DNA of 32,029 bases, taken from an uncultured Opitutales bacterium (GTDB taxonomy: Bacteria; Verrucomicrobiota; Verrucomicrobiia; Opitutales; Intestinicryptomonadaceae). The notes beneath the pieces were generated by a model. That model saw only the letters and a list, made by a program, of their open reading frames with translations, did no database searches and had not been told where the DNA came from. The position numbers and the translations under genes are program-made. The DNA lies in assembly GCA_944389215.1 (NCBI GenBank), contig CALXLN010000059.1, forward strand, positions 1-32,029. Reading direction: 5' to 3'. Positions 10,101 to 16,905 of the stretch are shown one piece after another (the first letter of the stretch is position 1; every line of letters starts with the position of its first letter).

Positions 10101-11316
10101 CGCGCAGATAAGTTTTGCAAACGCAGACAACGGTTCGCTGACTTTCAAGGACACTGTATTTGCAAACAATACTGTCGAGGCTACCGCAGCCTCCGGAAAC
10201 GCTTTTGGCGGAGCGGTGGGTTCGCGCCGCGCGGATGTAACCTTTGAGGTCTCGGAGGGGAAACATATCGTAAACACGGGCAATTTGGCGATTGTAAACG
10301 GCGCGGCAAGCGACGCAAACGGCGGTTTCCTGTATATGCACAACGATACGGCTTTCCAAGAGGGCGGAAGCCGCTCTACCGCCACCTTCAACATAGCCTC
10401 CAACGCCAGCATGACGATAGGCAACGGCGCCGACGGATACGATTCCATTGCCTCCAGCGATTCAAACGCCGCAATATCAAAACTCGGCGCCGGCACTCTG
10501 ACCGTAAACAGTTCCATGGAATATTTTACGGGTTCGCTGTCCGTCAACGAGGGCGTCATGAGCGTCAACAATAAACTTGGCGCAAGCGGCATCGCAATTG
10601 CCAGCGGCGCAACGCTGGGTTTGAAAATCGGAGGCGAAAATGTACTCTCCAACGCTTCTTTAACTTCCGAGAACTTTTCAAACCAGGGAACGCTCGTGCT
10701 TTCCGCAAGAGCCGGCGTTTTGTCCGGGGACTATAATATTTCAGCGGGGGGAATTTCCGATTACGGAAACGTGAAAGCCTACGGAGGCTCTGTTGTGGGC
10801 GGAGTATTTAAGGCTTCCGAAGCAAAGCCGCTGTACATAGATATTCCCGGCGATCCTGTAACTGTTGTAAACAACGGCAGAGTTGCTCTCACTGACGGAT
10901 TTACACCGGACGTAAAAATCGAGATGGCCTTTAATAGCGCATCCGCAACTGTAAACAGCGTAAATACCACAACCGACAGCCTTAAGCAGGCGATAGGTTC
11001 GGATTTCAGCGCGATTGGCGCGTATGCGTTTGACGCGGTTATGGATTCCGGGGATACGGTGGTTCTCAGTTTCTTGGTCGGGGACTCTGCACTAAAAGCA
11101 TCCGATTTTACGGTGTACCGCAAGTCGTCCGGGGGAACTTGGGAAAAGGCCGACAATATCGACAATATCGAATACGACGGCGAGTATCTTTCATTCATAG
11201 TTTCCCACTTCTCCGAGTACGGTTATGCGGCAGTTCCCGAACCCGCTGCGCTGGCCGCTGTTTTGGGAGCCTTGGCGCTTTGCTTCGCGGTTTCGCGCAG
11301 GCGCGCGGGAAGGTAA
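7138..11316 (+). CDS. Giant three-module beta-helix PEP-CTERM surface protein
   Basis: The protein has 1392 residues and a signal peptide (cleavage near CAATLA/ND, residue 30). It is made of three long blocks with right-handed beta-helix character: many short motifs such as GGAI/GGAL, FSNN, FTGN and GGFLYM, which resemble chlamydial polymorphic outer-membrane repeats. Each block ends in an autotransporter-associated beta-strand repeat with GAGTLTVNSSM, at about residues 332-382, 735-785 and 1092-1142. The tail is VPEP, a hydrophobic helix and SRRRAGR (residues about 1366-1392), a PEP-CTERM sorting signal, instead of an autotransporter barrel. So it is probably exported and then processed by an exosortase-like enzyme, although no such gene lies in this window. 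An adhesin or coat role is inferred. It is divergent from the recombinase. The ATG has a strong ribosome binding site, and hairpins and a terminator follow. Confidence 0.85.
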   Translation: MGNKSVINLITRGTGIALVNLCVCAATLANDLQGGSSINIDGEEYKGQRVVTGEDVYGAGLALVQAKAGASLNVVNSTFENNYAKSNNTANGTYGVAVSATGANEVAMDAAKFNSNQVESVSQTQGVVYISGSENVSIKNSEFVSNKAGVEGGTSYSAGGALSLWGNKAALVEKTNFEGTQTNGDDWADGGALYARGATWGGYEPSSLLVKDSSFSNNTLQSATSSRGGALFLKSDGNSNTLEGEIVDSAFTGNKSITLDAENAYGDQGGGAIYNESSKLKITANKNITNVGNSVVVGGNSDDSRGGFLYMYSGDSGNGAPSTEFAVAENATLTIGDGTAGQDSIASNDSNSSITKTGAGTLTVNSSMAHYKGALKVAEGVMNSNNGLSSENINVASGATLNSDKGTWIGIESQASWSNIEYYPTPIAEVSAGGSLNLSNATLKDNSFIHNGSLASGVGSKGAIWVNGGSLSVSDSLISGTESVTNPGDKDSWNSTPNAQGGAILFNGATSSGTFSNVEISNNSASAMSVQGGAVAAFGGNYKIENGTSFAGNKAVGLEGATSSISGGAIYATDSWSDGNIILDISDASFTGNSAEGKISNAGAIIYESYNEGSGLTVKDTVFAGNSAKAETRAEGGALRIFTTSSAEKTVFNDVVFTGNTVEVASPEDTLRNGGGAIYANASDLVFNVSKDASFSGNSVAVGGEKSDYYGGFLRLASYNGEGSSSEFNVSGGATLTIGDGTVGQDSIASTDSNSSITKTGAGTLAVNGSMKDFTGTLSVTEGTMNVNNGLGATKTLVDNSSANISGASLSGQNYVSKGEYGSRLALVEARNNAHLTISDSTYSNNSAEYNLSDVNGVYGSVVSSTESSTSIKNTVFEGNTNSTTAQVQGIVYLSGGDMEIESSIFKGNEGNGGVNATGAAVSTYGGELIISGTTFDGNVANSDAMARGGALYGDNYAQSQNGTIITVSDSVFINNKAVSQNDAWGGAAQISFANADNGSLTFKDTVFANNTVEATAASGNAFGGAVGSRRADVTFEVSEGKHIVNTGNLAIVNGAASDANGGFLYMHNDTAFQEGGSRSTATFNIASNASMTIGNGADGYDSIASSDSNAAISKLGAGTLTVNSSMEYFTGSLSVNEGVMSVNNKLGASGIAIASGATLGLKIGGENVLSNASLTSENFSNQGTLVLSARAGVLSGDYNISAGGISDYGNVKAYGGSVVGGVFKASEAKPLYIDIPGDPVTVVNNGRVALTDGFTPDVKIEMAFNSASATVNSVNTTTDSLKQAIGSDFSAIGAYAFDAVMDSGDTVVLSFLVGDSALKASDFTVYRKSSGGTWEKADNIDNIEYDGEYLSFIVSHFSEYGYAAVPEPAALAAVLGALALCFAVSRRRAGR
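8131..8285 (+). repeat. Module-end repeat 1 of 3 (beta-strand repeat)
   Basis: This copy encodes the TIGDGTAGQDSIAS ... GAGTLTVNSSM segment. Copies 2 (about 9341-9495) and 3 (about 10411-10565) are in the same frame. Copies 1 and 2 share long identical DNA stretches, for example the run encoding SNSSITKTGAGTL, while copy 3 is more diverged. Confidence 0.8.
9341..9495 (+). repeat. Module-end repeat 2 of 3 (beta-strand repeat)
   Basis: Second copy, 1210 bases after copy 1. DNA identity to copy 1 is highest across the SNSSITKTGAGTL-encoding part, which suggests recent duplication or gene conversion. Confidence 0.8.
10411..10565 (+). repeat. Module-end repeat 3 of 3 (beta-strand repeat)
   Basis: Third copy, 1070 bases after copy 2. 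It has AAISKLGAGTLTVNSSM in place of SSITKTGAGTL and is the most diverged at the DNA level. Confidence 0.75.
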
Positions 11317-11358
11317 GGCGCGTATGCGCCCTTGTTGACTATCCGCAAATGCGCGGAT
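11317..11358 (+). other. Two tandem hairpins in the 3' untranslated region
   Basis: A perfect 5 bp G+C stem with GTAT loop (11317-11330) overlaps the end of the gene boundary, and a 6 bp stem (11341-11346 with 11353-11358) follows. They stand directly before the terminator hairpin at 11362, so three hairpins lie in a row after the giant gene. Confidence 0.5.
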
Positions 11359-11361
11359 GTA

Positions 11362-11395
11362 AGCGCGGCGTCGCGACTGTCGCCGCGCTTTTTTT
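11362..11395 (+). terminator. Rho-independent terminator of the giant beta-helix gene
   Basis: A perfect 9 bp G+C-rich stem (11362-11370 with 11381-11389), a 10-base loop and a seven-T run (11389-11395). Confidence 0.85.
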
Positions 11396-11418
11396 AATGT
11401 AAAATTTGGGTTTTGAAA

Positions 11419-11706
11419 ATGGAAGACAGCGGTATTTATTTTCTTTTTGAAAATCATCCGGAGTTTTGGACATTGTTGTTGTGCTCTTTTACAATAATGG
11501 TGTTTTTCCTGGTAAATTTTGCAAAGTTGTATATGCTGTGTTCGGATTCAGAATATTTGTGCGATAGAATTTCCTCCTCCGACAAGTACGACGAGCGTGC
11601 AAGGGAAAAATATATTAAAGGTTTTAAACTGAAATACGCGTTGATTGCCTCGGTTTCGGCTGCTGTTGCCGTTCTGTTTTATCTTGAGGCGCTCGGAGAA
11701 TTATAA
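11419..11706 (+). CDS. Small two-helix membrane protein, unknown function
   Basis: The protein has 95 residues from ATG 11419; an in-frame TTG at 11413 would add two. It has a hydrophobic helix at about residues 15-38 (WTLLLCSFTIMVFFLVNFAKLY) and a second at the C-terminus (YALIASVSAAVAVLFYLEAL), joined by a charged, probably cytoplasmic loop with DKYDERAREKYIKGFKLK. No family is recognised and no Shine-Dalgarno is seen. It stands alone between the terminator of the giant surface gene and the convergent ilvE-type gene, so context does not suggest a role. Base composition and hydrophobic pattern make it a believable gene. Confidence 0.6.
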   Translation: MEDSGIYFLFENHPEFWTLLLCSFTIMVFFLVNFAKLYMLCSDSEYLCDRISSSDKYDERAREKYIKGFKLKYALIASVSAAVAVLFYLEALGEL

Positions 11707-11736
11707 AAAAAGGGAAATCCAAATTTTGGATTTCCC
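11705..11736 (-). terminator. Terminator of the aminotransferase gene
   Basis: A 12 bp perfect inverted repeat (11712-11723 and 11725-11736). Read on the minus strand it is followed by seven T (11711-11705). It overlaps the stop of the convergent small membrane protein gene and lies 50 bases after the aminotransferase stop. Confidence 0.85.
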
Positions 11737-11786
11737 CCGCGATAATAATTTGGCGGAAATTTTCCGCCGTGCGCATTGCGCGCAAG

Positions 11787-12653
11787 CTAGATTTTTACGC
11801 CTTCAATCGGCGCGACTTCATTGAAAGCGTCGATTAGCTTGTTCGTGATTTCCCCGGGTTTGCCGTCGCCGATTTTTCTGCCGTCCAGCTCTACCAGAGG
11901 AATGAGCTTTGCGGCGGTTCCCGTGAGGAAACATTCGTCGGCTGTCCACACGTCGAAGCGCGTGAGCGGCTTTTCTTCAAGCGGAAGATTTAGTTTCTTT
12001 GCGAGTTCTATGACTGTTCCGCGCGTCATTCCGCCGAGGGAGCCGCAGCTTATTGGCGGCGTTATAATCTTGCCTTCAAATACGATAAACACGTTGTCGC
12101 CGCTGCATTCTGCCACGTATCCTTCGCTGTTAAGAAGCAGGCATTCCTGGTAGCCCTGGTTTTGCGCCTCGATTTTTGCCAAAATATTGTTGAGGTAATT
12201 GAGGCTCTTTACCATAGGCGGAAGCGCAGCGTGCGAATTTCTGCGGGTGGGAACGGTTATGGCTTTGAGGCCGTTCTTGTAAAGTTCGTCGGGATACAGC
12301 TGGATTTGGTCGGCTATGATTATGAGCTGCGGATCGGAACAAGTTTTTGGGGAGAGCCCCAGCGCGCCCTTGCCGCGCGATATAACCAGTCTAATATAGG
12401 CGTCGGTAAGGCCGTTTACGCGGCATGCGTCGCATACGGCGTCGATTATTTCCTGTTTGCTCCAAGGCAGGTCGAGTGCTATCGCCTTTGCCGAACGAAA
12501 TAGTCTGTCTATGTGTTTGGGCAGCTTGAACACATTGCCTTTGTAGAGGCGGATACCTTCAAAAATGCCGTCGCCATAGAGAAAACCGTGGTCGAAAACA
12601 GACACTTTTGCGTCGTCTTTTTCGTAATATTTTCCGTTGATATATACTTTCAT
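11787..12653 (-). CDS. ilvE: Branched-chain-amino-acid aminotransferase (class IV PLP)
   Basis: The protein has 288 residues, a usual length for the short bacterial/archaeal type. It catalyses reversible transfer of the amino group between glutamate and the 2-oxo acids of Leu, Ile and Val, in the cytoplasm. Visible class IV features: FDHGFLYGDGIFEGIR at 20-35, an RL-ISRG pattern near 88-94, the Schiff-base Lys149 in MVKSLNYLNN, GYVAECSGDNVF near 178-189, and the phosphate-binding FLTGTAAKLIPLVELDGR near 242-259. D-amino-acid aminotransferase and aminodeoxychorismate lyase share the fold, but the KSLNYLNN and GTA-x-I/L-P patterns favour IlvE. The gene reads away from apbE, with 185 bases between. 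A terminator follows. Confidence 0.88.
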   Translation of the reverse strand: MKVYINGKYYEKDDAKVSVFDHGFLYGDGIFEGIRLYKGNVFKLPKHIDRLFRSAKAIALDLPWSKQEIIDAVCDACRVNGLTDAYIRLVISRGKGALGLSPKTCSDPQLIIIADQIQLYPDELYKNGLKAITVPTRRNSHAALPPMVKSLNYLNNILAKIEAQNQGYQECLLLNSEGYVAECSGDNVFIVFEGKIITPPISCGSLGGMTRGTVIELAKKLNLPLEEKPLTRFDVWTADECFLTGTAAKLIPLVELDGRKIGDGKPGEITNKLIDAFNEVAPIEGVKI

Positions 12654-12666
12654 TTTTTATCTTGCG

Positions 12667-12834
12667 TTAATTGTGTTCGTTTTGTGGCGCGGAAGCTTTT
12701 TCAAGCCAAGGCTGCTTTGTGTCGTTTCTTCGGCAGGTTGTGTCTTTGACCTCCGAAGCGAAAAGTTTCCAAAAATATTTGCACTGCAGCGGATGTTCGT
12801 CAACTTTTTTTGTGCGGCTGGGACAAGCGTTTTT
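12667..12834 (-). other. Possible hidden small ORF between apbE and ilvE, no standard start
   Basis: On the minus strand a frame stays open for 55 codons, from a TGA at 12837-12835 to a TAA at 12669-12667, ending 13 bases before the ilvE start. The translation looks protein-like: CKYFWKLFASEV, then TTCRRNDTKQPWLEKAS, with Cys and Trp spaced like a small metal-binding protein. It has no ATG, GTG or TTG; CTG is the only near-start. It could be a decayed gene, a frameshifted small protein, or chance, because a second frame is also open here. Confidence 0.2.
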
Positions 12835-12838
12835 TCAA

Positions 12839-13675
12839 CTATTCTATTATTGTTATTTGCGAGTCTTCAGTTTTTTGTATTGCAGCGGAGAGGTTGTATT
12901 CGTCGCAGATTTGGCGGATTTGGGATTCGTCCAGCAGCATAAACGCGGTGGACATTGCATCTGCGATTGCGGCGCTCGCGCCAAAAGCCCAAGTGCGGTA
13001 GGGCAGAAAGTCCGGAACTTTGCCGGTGCGCGCGTCTATTATATGGGCGCCCTGCACGGCGGTTCCCGACGCCCCAACGGCGGCGTTGTTCAGGGGGATT
13101 CGAGTTTTGCCGTCTTCGTCAAGCGTTACGCTCCATTCTTGCGCGTCGTCGGGTTTGCCGTAAGCGTATATGGAGCTTGCCCCAAAAGAAATAAAGGCGC
13201 TTTCTATATCCCAAACCTCCATCAGCTTTTTTACGCAGCAGTCGACGGCGTATCCTTTGCCGATTGCGCCCAAGTCGAGCATTCCGTCCTCAATTTTTTG
13301 TATGAGGTAATTTTCGGGGTCTATTGCAAATTTGCCGCGGCGCGGAATTTTCGGGCGGTGTATGATATTGTCTTTCTTGGCATCGAGAAAAAATTCTCCC
13401 ATGCAGACATCCACTGCGCCCATGCTCATTTCCGAGGCGGTAAACGCCGCCAGCAAGCATTCCATTGCGCTGCCGGTAAGTTTGCAGACCTCCCCTTTGG
13501 GGCAGGTGTTTACCATTGATACATCGCTGCCGAGCCTGTACATGCTCAGCAAGTCCTCCAACATAAAAACCTCCGAAAAGCAGTCTTCCGCCGCGCTTCG
13601 GGCATAGTTAAAATCCGCGCCGCAGATTTTAATCTCGATTTCCGTGTTCATTGCCTCTTTGCTGAAAATATCCAT
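12839..13675 (-). CDS. apbE: FAD:protein FMN transferase (ApbE family)
   Basis: The protein has 278 residues. ApbE enzymes move FMN from FAD onto a Thr or Ser of target proteins such as NqrB/NqrC and RnfG subunits, using Mg2+. Family marks seen: LDLGAIGKGYAVD at 133-145, HIIDARTGKVP at 211-221, and the metal-binding ADAMSTA at 238-244. The N-terminus starts directly at the family's core (EAMNTEIEI in place of the usual MGT-x-x-x-I) and carries no signal peptide or lipobox, although many ApbE proteins are periplasmic lipoproteins. This copy therefore may act in the cytoplasm, or its true start lies elsewhere; no longer in-frame start is seen. A TAGAGT box lies 6 bases before the ATG. No Nqr or Rnf target gene is in the window. 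Confidence 0.88.
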   Translation of the reverse strand: MDIFSKEAMNTEIEIKICGADFNYARSAAEDCFSEVFMLEDLLSMYRLGSDVSMVNTCPKGEVCKLTGSAMECLLAAFTASEMSMGAVDVCMGEFFLDAKKDNIIHRPKIPRRGKFAIDPENYLIQKIEDGMLDLGAIGKGYAVDCCVKKLMEVWDIESAFISFGASSIYAYGKPDDAQEWSVTLDEDGKTRIPLNNAAVGASGTAVQGAHIIDARTGKVPDFLPYRTWAFGASAAIADAMSTAFMLLDESQIRQICDEYNLSAAIQKTEDSQITIIE

Positions 13676-13802
13676 AAGCAGACTCTAAAAGTTTTGGCAA
13701 ACACGATGGCGTTTTTTGGATTGTCTGGCAACTCTTAAAATATGTTTGCAAACGCCGTTTAATTAGATTGTAATTGCCGAGAATTTTTTAAGGTTGACGG
13801 GA

Positions 13803-14486
13803 ATGAAGGATCTACAGGGGACATTTATCTTTGCGGTTTGCCTGCTGGCTTTTACGGTGGTCGTATTGATTTTTAAATACGGCCAAGAGCGCGCGCAGTC
13901 TAGGATTCTCAAAGCCGAAAATCTTGCCACCCAAAACATTGCTTTGAGCGTGGAGATGGAGGCCGCCCGCAAAGCGCAGGAAGCTGACCGCCTAAGCCGC
14001 ATAGCCCAGCAGAGCGCGCAAAAGAACCTCGAGAACGTCCGCAAGGCGCGCGAAATGCTTGAGCGCGCCAAGAGCCAAAACTCATTGAGCCAAAAAGAAC
14101 TCATCGACAAATTGAACGCGCAGCTTGAGCGCGAGGCGGACGCCCGCTTGTCGGCCCAAAAGGCGTCGGAAGAGCTTTCAAAGCAGCGCGACGAATTGCG
14201 CAAGGCGGTCGAGAACACAAAGGAGGCTCTCGAAAAATTAAGGGCGCAAAAGCCCGTTGACGATTCTGCTTCAAAAATCGCCCAAATGCAGCAGTTGTTG
14301 CGCGAGCGCGAGGCGGAAATCGAACGCCTAAAAAAACGCCAGGCGGAGCTTGAGTTTTTGCGCCAGCAGGCGTACGAAGCCCAGCGCAGAACTGAAATGG
14401 AAATATCAGCGCGCGGCGGCACAATATCTGTTCCTCGCGCGAAATTGATACTTTCGCCGAATATTCGAACCGGCGGCAAGTACTAA
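13803..14486 (+). CDS. Membrane-anchored coiled-coil protein, unknown function
   Basis: The protein has 227 residues from ATG 13803; an in-frame TTG at 13794 would add three. One N-terminal transmembrane helix (about residues 6-24, FIFAVCLLAFTVVVLIFKY) is followed by a long charged region, residues about 30-205, with heptad patterns rich in Ala, Glu, Lys, Arg and Gln: a long coiled coil. The last 20 residues are basic and extended. No enzyme domain is seen. It precedes the pal-like and tolB genes by 350 bases and more, the place where a TolA- or CpoB-like envelope coiled-coil partner might stand, but there is no sequence hallmark of either. The opposite frame is also long and open, an effect of the repetitive composition. 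Confidence 0.75.
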   Translation: MKDLQGTFIFAVCLLAFTVVVLIFKYGQERAQSRILKAENLATQNIALSVEMEAARKAQEADRLSRIAQQSAQKNLENVRKAREMLERAKSQNSLSQKELIDKLNAQLEREADARLSAQKASEELSKQRDELRKAVENTKEALEKLRAQKPVDDSASKIAQMQQLLREREAEIERLKKRQAELEFLRQQAYEAQRRTEMEISARGGTISVPRAKLILSPNIRTGGKY

Positions 14487-14767
14487 TTTATTGTTTTGCG
14501 CTTGGAAGGTAAGGGGCGTTGTTGGCGCGGCTCAATTTTTTTTGCGGTGTGTTCCGCTTATATATTCGCCGTTTTTCCGTTTTTTGCCGATATTCTTCGG
14601 GTAAAAGCGATGGAATTTGTGTGTTTTAGCCGCTGTTATAAAAGAATTTTAATTTGAATTTAAACGATTATAGGCTTTTTGCCGAAAATCCAATTTGGAT
14701 GCGCAACGCAAAAGATTCGCAATAACCGCGCGCGTGGGCTCAAGTTGTAAATAATTATAGAAAAAAC
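14487..14767. other. Intergenic region before the pal-like gene
   Basis: About 350 bases separate the coiled-coil gene from the pal-like gene. I see no gene, tRNA or clear structured RNA here. The last part holds an A+T-rich stretch and the proposed promoter. Confidence 0.4.
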
Positions 14768-14796
14768 TTGCAAAAATCCAAAATCAAAGAAAGACT
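14768..14796 (+). promoter_or_regulatory. Possible promoter of the pal-like gene
   Basis: TTGCAA at 14768-14773 after an A tract (AAAAAAC), then after 17 bases AAGACT at 14791-14796. The tolB gene has the same A tract + CTTGCAAA upstream, with TAGAGT as the -10-like box. Confidence 0.4.
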
Positions 14797-14838
14797 AACC
14801 CTTGAAATTTTCCAAATAAATCCGTTAATATTAAAAAT

Positions 14839-15402
14839 ATGAAAAAAATACTGACAATCGCCGCTTTAGCGCTCTCTTTTATGTTCCTTACCGCATGCGA
14901 CAGTATGGATTCACCGTCTCCTCTCGACACGCGCGCTTCGGATACATCGGGCGAACTTAATCCCGACGGCCTTCCCGGCGACGCGACTATGGGCGCGGAT
15001 TCCGGCTTGCAGGACAGGGGTTTGAATTCAATCAACGGTTTTGACCCGGAAAACATCAATCCGGAAGACATAGTTTACACAATCTATTTCGGATTCGACC
15101 AGTATGCAGTTGGAAGCTCCGAGCGCGACAAGGTAAAGAGCGCAGCCGACTTTTTTGCCCAAAATCCGGATATGAAAATAGTTCTTGTTGGACATACCGA
15201 CTGGTACGGCACAGAAGAATATAATATGCTGCTTTCCGACAAACGCTGCAGGGCTGTTTCCGATTACATGGGCAACATTGGCACAGATCCGTCGCGCATT
15301 GAAATAATTGCGCGCGGCGAAGCGGGGGCGACTATGGATGTTGCAAAGAATTCTCCCGAAGCCAAGAAAGACCGCAGAGTCGATATCGTAAAGGTAAAGT
15401 AA
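14839..15402 (+). CDS. pal: Pal-like OmpA-family outer-membrane lipoprotein
   Basis: The protein has 187 residues. A lipoprotein signal with lipobox LTAC puts the lipidated Cys at residue 20, followed by Asp. A flexible acidic linker runs to about residue 74. The OmpA-like peptidoglycan-binding domain fills about 75-187: YTIYFGFDQYAVG, the core VLVGHTDWYGTEEYNMLLSDKR with the family's peptidoglycan-contact Asp and Arg positions, and a final KKDRRVDIV. Pal ties the outer membrane to peptidoglycan and works with TolB during division. tolB follows as the next gene, though with its own promoter and a terminator between. No tolQ, tolR or tolA is present in the window. Assignment as Pal rather than another OmpA-like lipoprotein rests on length and on the tolB neighbour. 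Confidence 0.85.
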   Translation: MKKILTIAALALSFMFLTACDSMDSPSPLDTRASDTSGELNPDGLPGDATMGADSGLQDRGLNSINGFDPENINPEDIVYTIYFGFDQYAVGSSERDKVKSAADFFAQNPDMKIVLVGHTDWYGTEEYNMLLSDKRCRAVSDYMGNIGTDPSRIEIIARGEAGATMDVAKNSPEAKKDRRVDIVKVK

Positions 15403-15416
15403 TATTTCTTAAATTT

Positions 15417-15457
15417 AAAAAAAGCGCATTTGCCTATTTGGGAAATGCGCTTTTTTT
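15417..15457 (+). terminator. Terminator of the pal-like gene
   Basis: A long stem (A run 15417-15423 plus 15424-15431 with 15443-15450 plus T run 15451-15457) around an 11-base loop. It is symmetric, so it can act in both directions. Confidence 0.88.
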
Positions 15458-15652
15458 GTAAAATTGTATGCCGCGCGCTGGGGTTGTATGGCGCGTCAAA
15501 TTTTGCGCAATATATTTTGTAGTTTTCTCCTTTGCTTAAAAAAGGTTTGAGCGGCGGCTGCCTTCCTGCGGGCGGAAAATTCTCCCTATGCGGGAAGGGG
15601 CTGGGAATCTTTCTTAAAATACATAGAATGGTTTTTGCGCATTATAAAAAAC

Positions 15653-15680
15653 TTGCAAAGGAACCGCCGAAAAGTAGAGT
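15653..15680 (+). promoter_or_regulatory. Possible promoter of the tolB-led operon
   Basis: TTGCAA at 15653-15658 after an A tract, then after 16 bases TAGAGT at 15675-15680. The tolB ATG follows the box by only 11 bases, so the mRNA leader would be very short or absent. Confidence 0.4.
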
Positions 15681-15691
15681 ATCGAAATAAT

Positions 15692-16888
15692 ATGATTAGA
15701 CGGGTATTTTTAGGTTTGTTTGCCGGCATAATATGCACTTCGGCTTTGTTTGCAGAGGACGCCGGTACCATAAGAAAAGACGCGGGACGTTTGAACGTAC
15801 CGATTTATAGGGTTGCAATAACTTCTTCCGACGCAGACACCGCAAATCTCGCAAAGCGTGCGTTTGGAACCCACGGCAGCTTCAGGCTTTCGGCGCCGTC
15901 TCAGGCCCAGTTTATTTTCGACTTTGCCCCGTCAGGAGGAAATTCGGTAAAGCTTACCATAAAGGGCGGAACGGTTTACGAGCAGGTATTTAGCGGCTCA
16001 AACAGCGTGGAAGCCTTGATGAAAGCTTGCGACGCCGCGGTCATGAAGACAATTAGAACTCCGGGGTATTTTGCGGGAAAAATCGTGTTTTCATATTCCA
16101 AAAACGGCGGGCAGACATCCGAGATTTGCACCAGCGACATGGTGTTTAGAAACGTCCGCGCGCTTACCCGAGACGGCAACGATTCCCTAATGCCGCACTT
16201 TTCGCCCGACGGCAGCAAGATAATTTATACGGGCTATTACCGCACGGGCTTTATGGATTTGTTGCTGATTGACTTAAACACAAATACCCGCAAGGTTTTT
16301 GCGGCGTATAAAGGCAGCAACACGGGCGGTTCATTTTCGCCCGACGGCACTAGGGTAGCCACAATTCTCACGTCCACAGGCAACGCCGAAGTATGGACTG
16401 CGTCCGCAAACGGCGGAGGGTTCAAGCGCATAACAAACACCAGCGCCACCGAAAGCACGCCGAGTTTCTCTCCGGACGGCAGAACTCTGATTTTTGCGGG
16501 GGACTATCGCGGCGCTCCTCAAATTTATACGGCTCCGGCAACAGGCGGCAAACCGTCGGTCGTGCGCACAAATATAAGCGGCTATTGTTCGGAACCTGTC
16601 TGGAACAAGGTCAATCCGGATTTGATTGCTTTTACGATAGCGCAGGGGAAAGGGTTCCAAATTGCAGTTTACAATTTTAGGACAAAGCAGACTAAGGTTG
16701 TAAGCCGCGGCGCAAGCACTTCCGGGCCAAAGTGGCTAAACGACGGCAGGCACATAATTTGCACGAAGTCAAACGGCGCTAACAGGCAGCTGTATATAAT
16801 CGACACTGAAACCGACAGCCAAAAACCGCTGCATACCACGTCTTTCGGATCGGCAAAAGAGCCCGATTTCGCTTACACCGCGCGCTAA
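15692..16888 (+). CDS. tolB: TolB-like periplasmic beta-propeller protein
   Basis: The protein has 398 residues from ATG 15692. An in-frame TTG at 15635 would put 19 basic residues before a normal signal peptide, and the promoter-like boxes fall inside that extension, so ATG 15692 is preferred. The signal peptide ends near LFA/ED (residue 22). Residues about 25-145 match the TolB N-terminal domain. From about 165 to the end runs a beta-propeller of WD40-like/PD40 repeats: FSPDGSKIIYTG, FSPDGTRVATI, FSPDGRTLIFAG, then less regular blades. TolB is the periplasmic part of the Tol-Pal system. It is the first gene of a compact plus-strand run: thrH starts 17 bases after its stop. TolB-like propellers exist in other roles, but the pal neighbour supports this call. 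Confidence 0.83.
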   Translation: MIRRVFLGLFAGIICTSALFAEDAGTIRKDAGRLNVPIYRVAITSSDADTANLAKRAFGTHGSFRLSAPSQAQFIFDFAPSGGNSVKLTIKGGTVYEQVFSGSNSVEALMKACDAAVMKTIRTPGYFAGKIVFSYSKNGGQTSEICTSDMVFRNVRALTRDGNDSLMPHFSPDGSKIIYTGYYRTGFMDLLLIDLNTNTRKVFAAYKGSNTGGSFSPDGTRVATILTSTGNAEVWTASANGGGFKRITNTSATESTPSFSPDGRTLIFAGDYRGAPQIYTAPATGGKPSVVRTNISGYCSEPVWNKVNPDLIAFTIAQGKGFQIAVYNFRTKQTKVVSRGASTSGPKWLNDGRHIICTKSNGANRQLYIIDTETDSQKPLHTTSFGSAKEPDFAYTAR

Positions 16889-16905
16889 TTCTTCCCACGG
16901 ATAAA

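Noticed and set aside
12671-13519. Long plus-strand open frame opposite ilvE/apbE
   Set aside because: It is the shadow of apbE, which has clear family motifs on the minus strand; the plus-strand translation has no family pattern and many Cys/Phe runs.
13763-14479. Long minus-strand frame opposite the coiled-coil gene
   Set aside because: It is Ser/Arg-rich, a mirror of the Glu/Lys/Ala-rich coiled coil, with no start signal.
14487-14838. A structured RNA or tRNA in the gap before pal
   Set aside because: No cloverleaf, T-loop or known RNA pattern could be found by eye.
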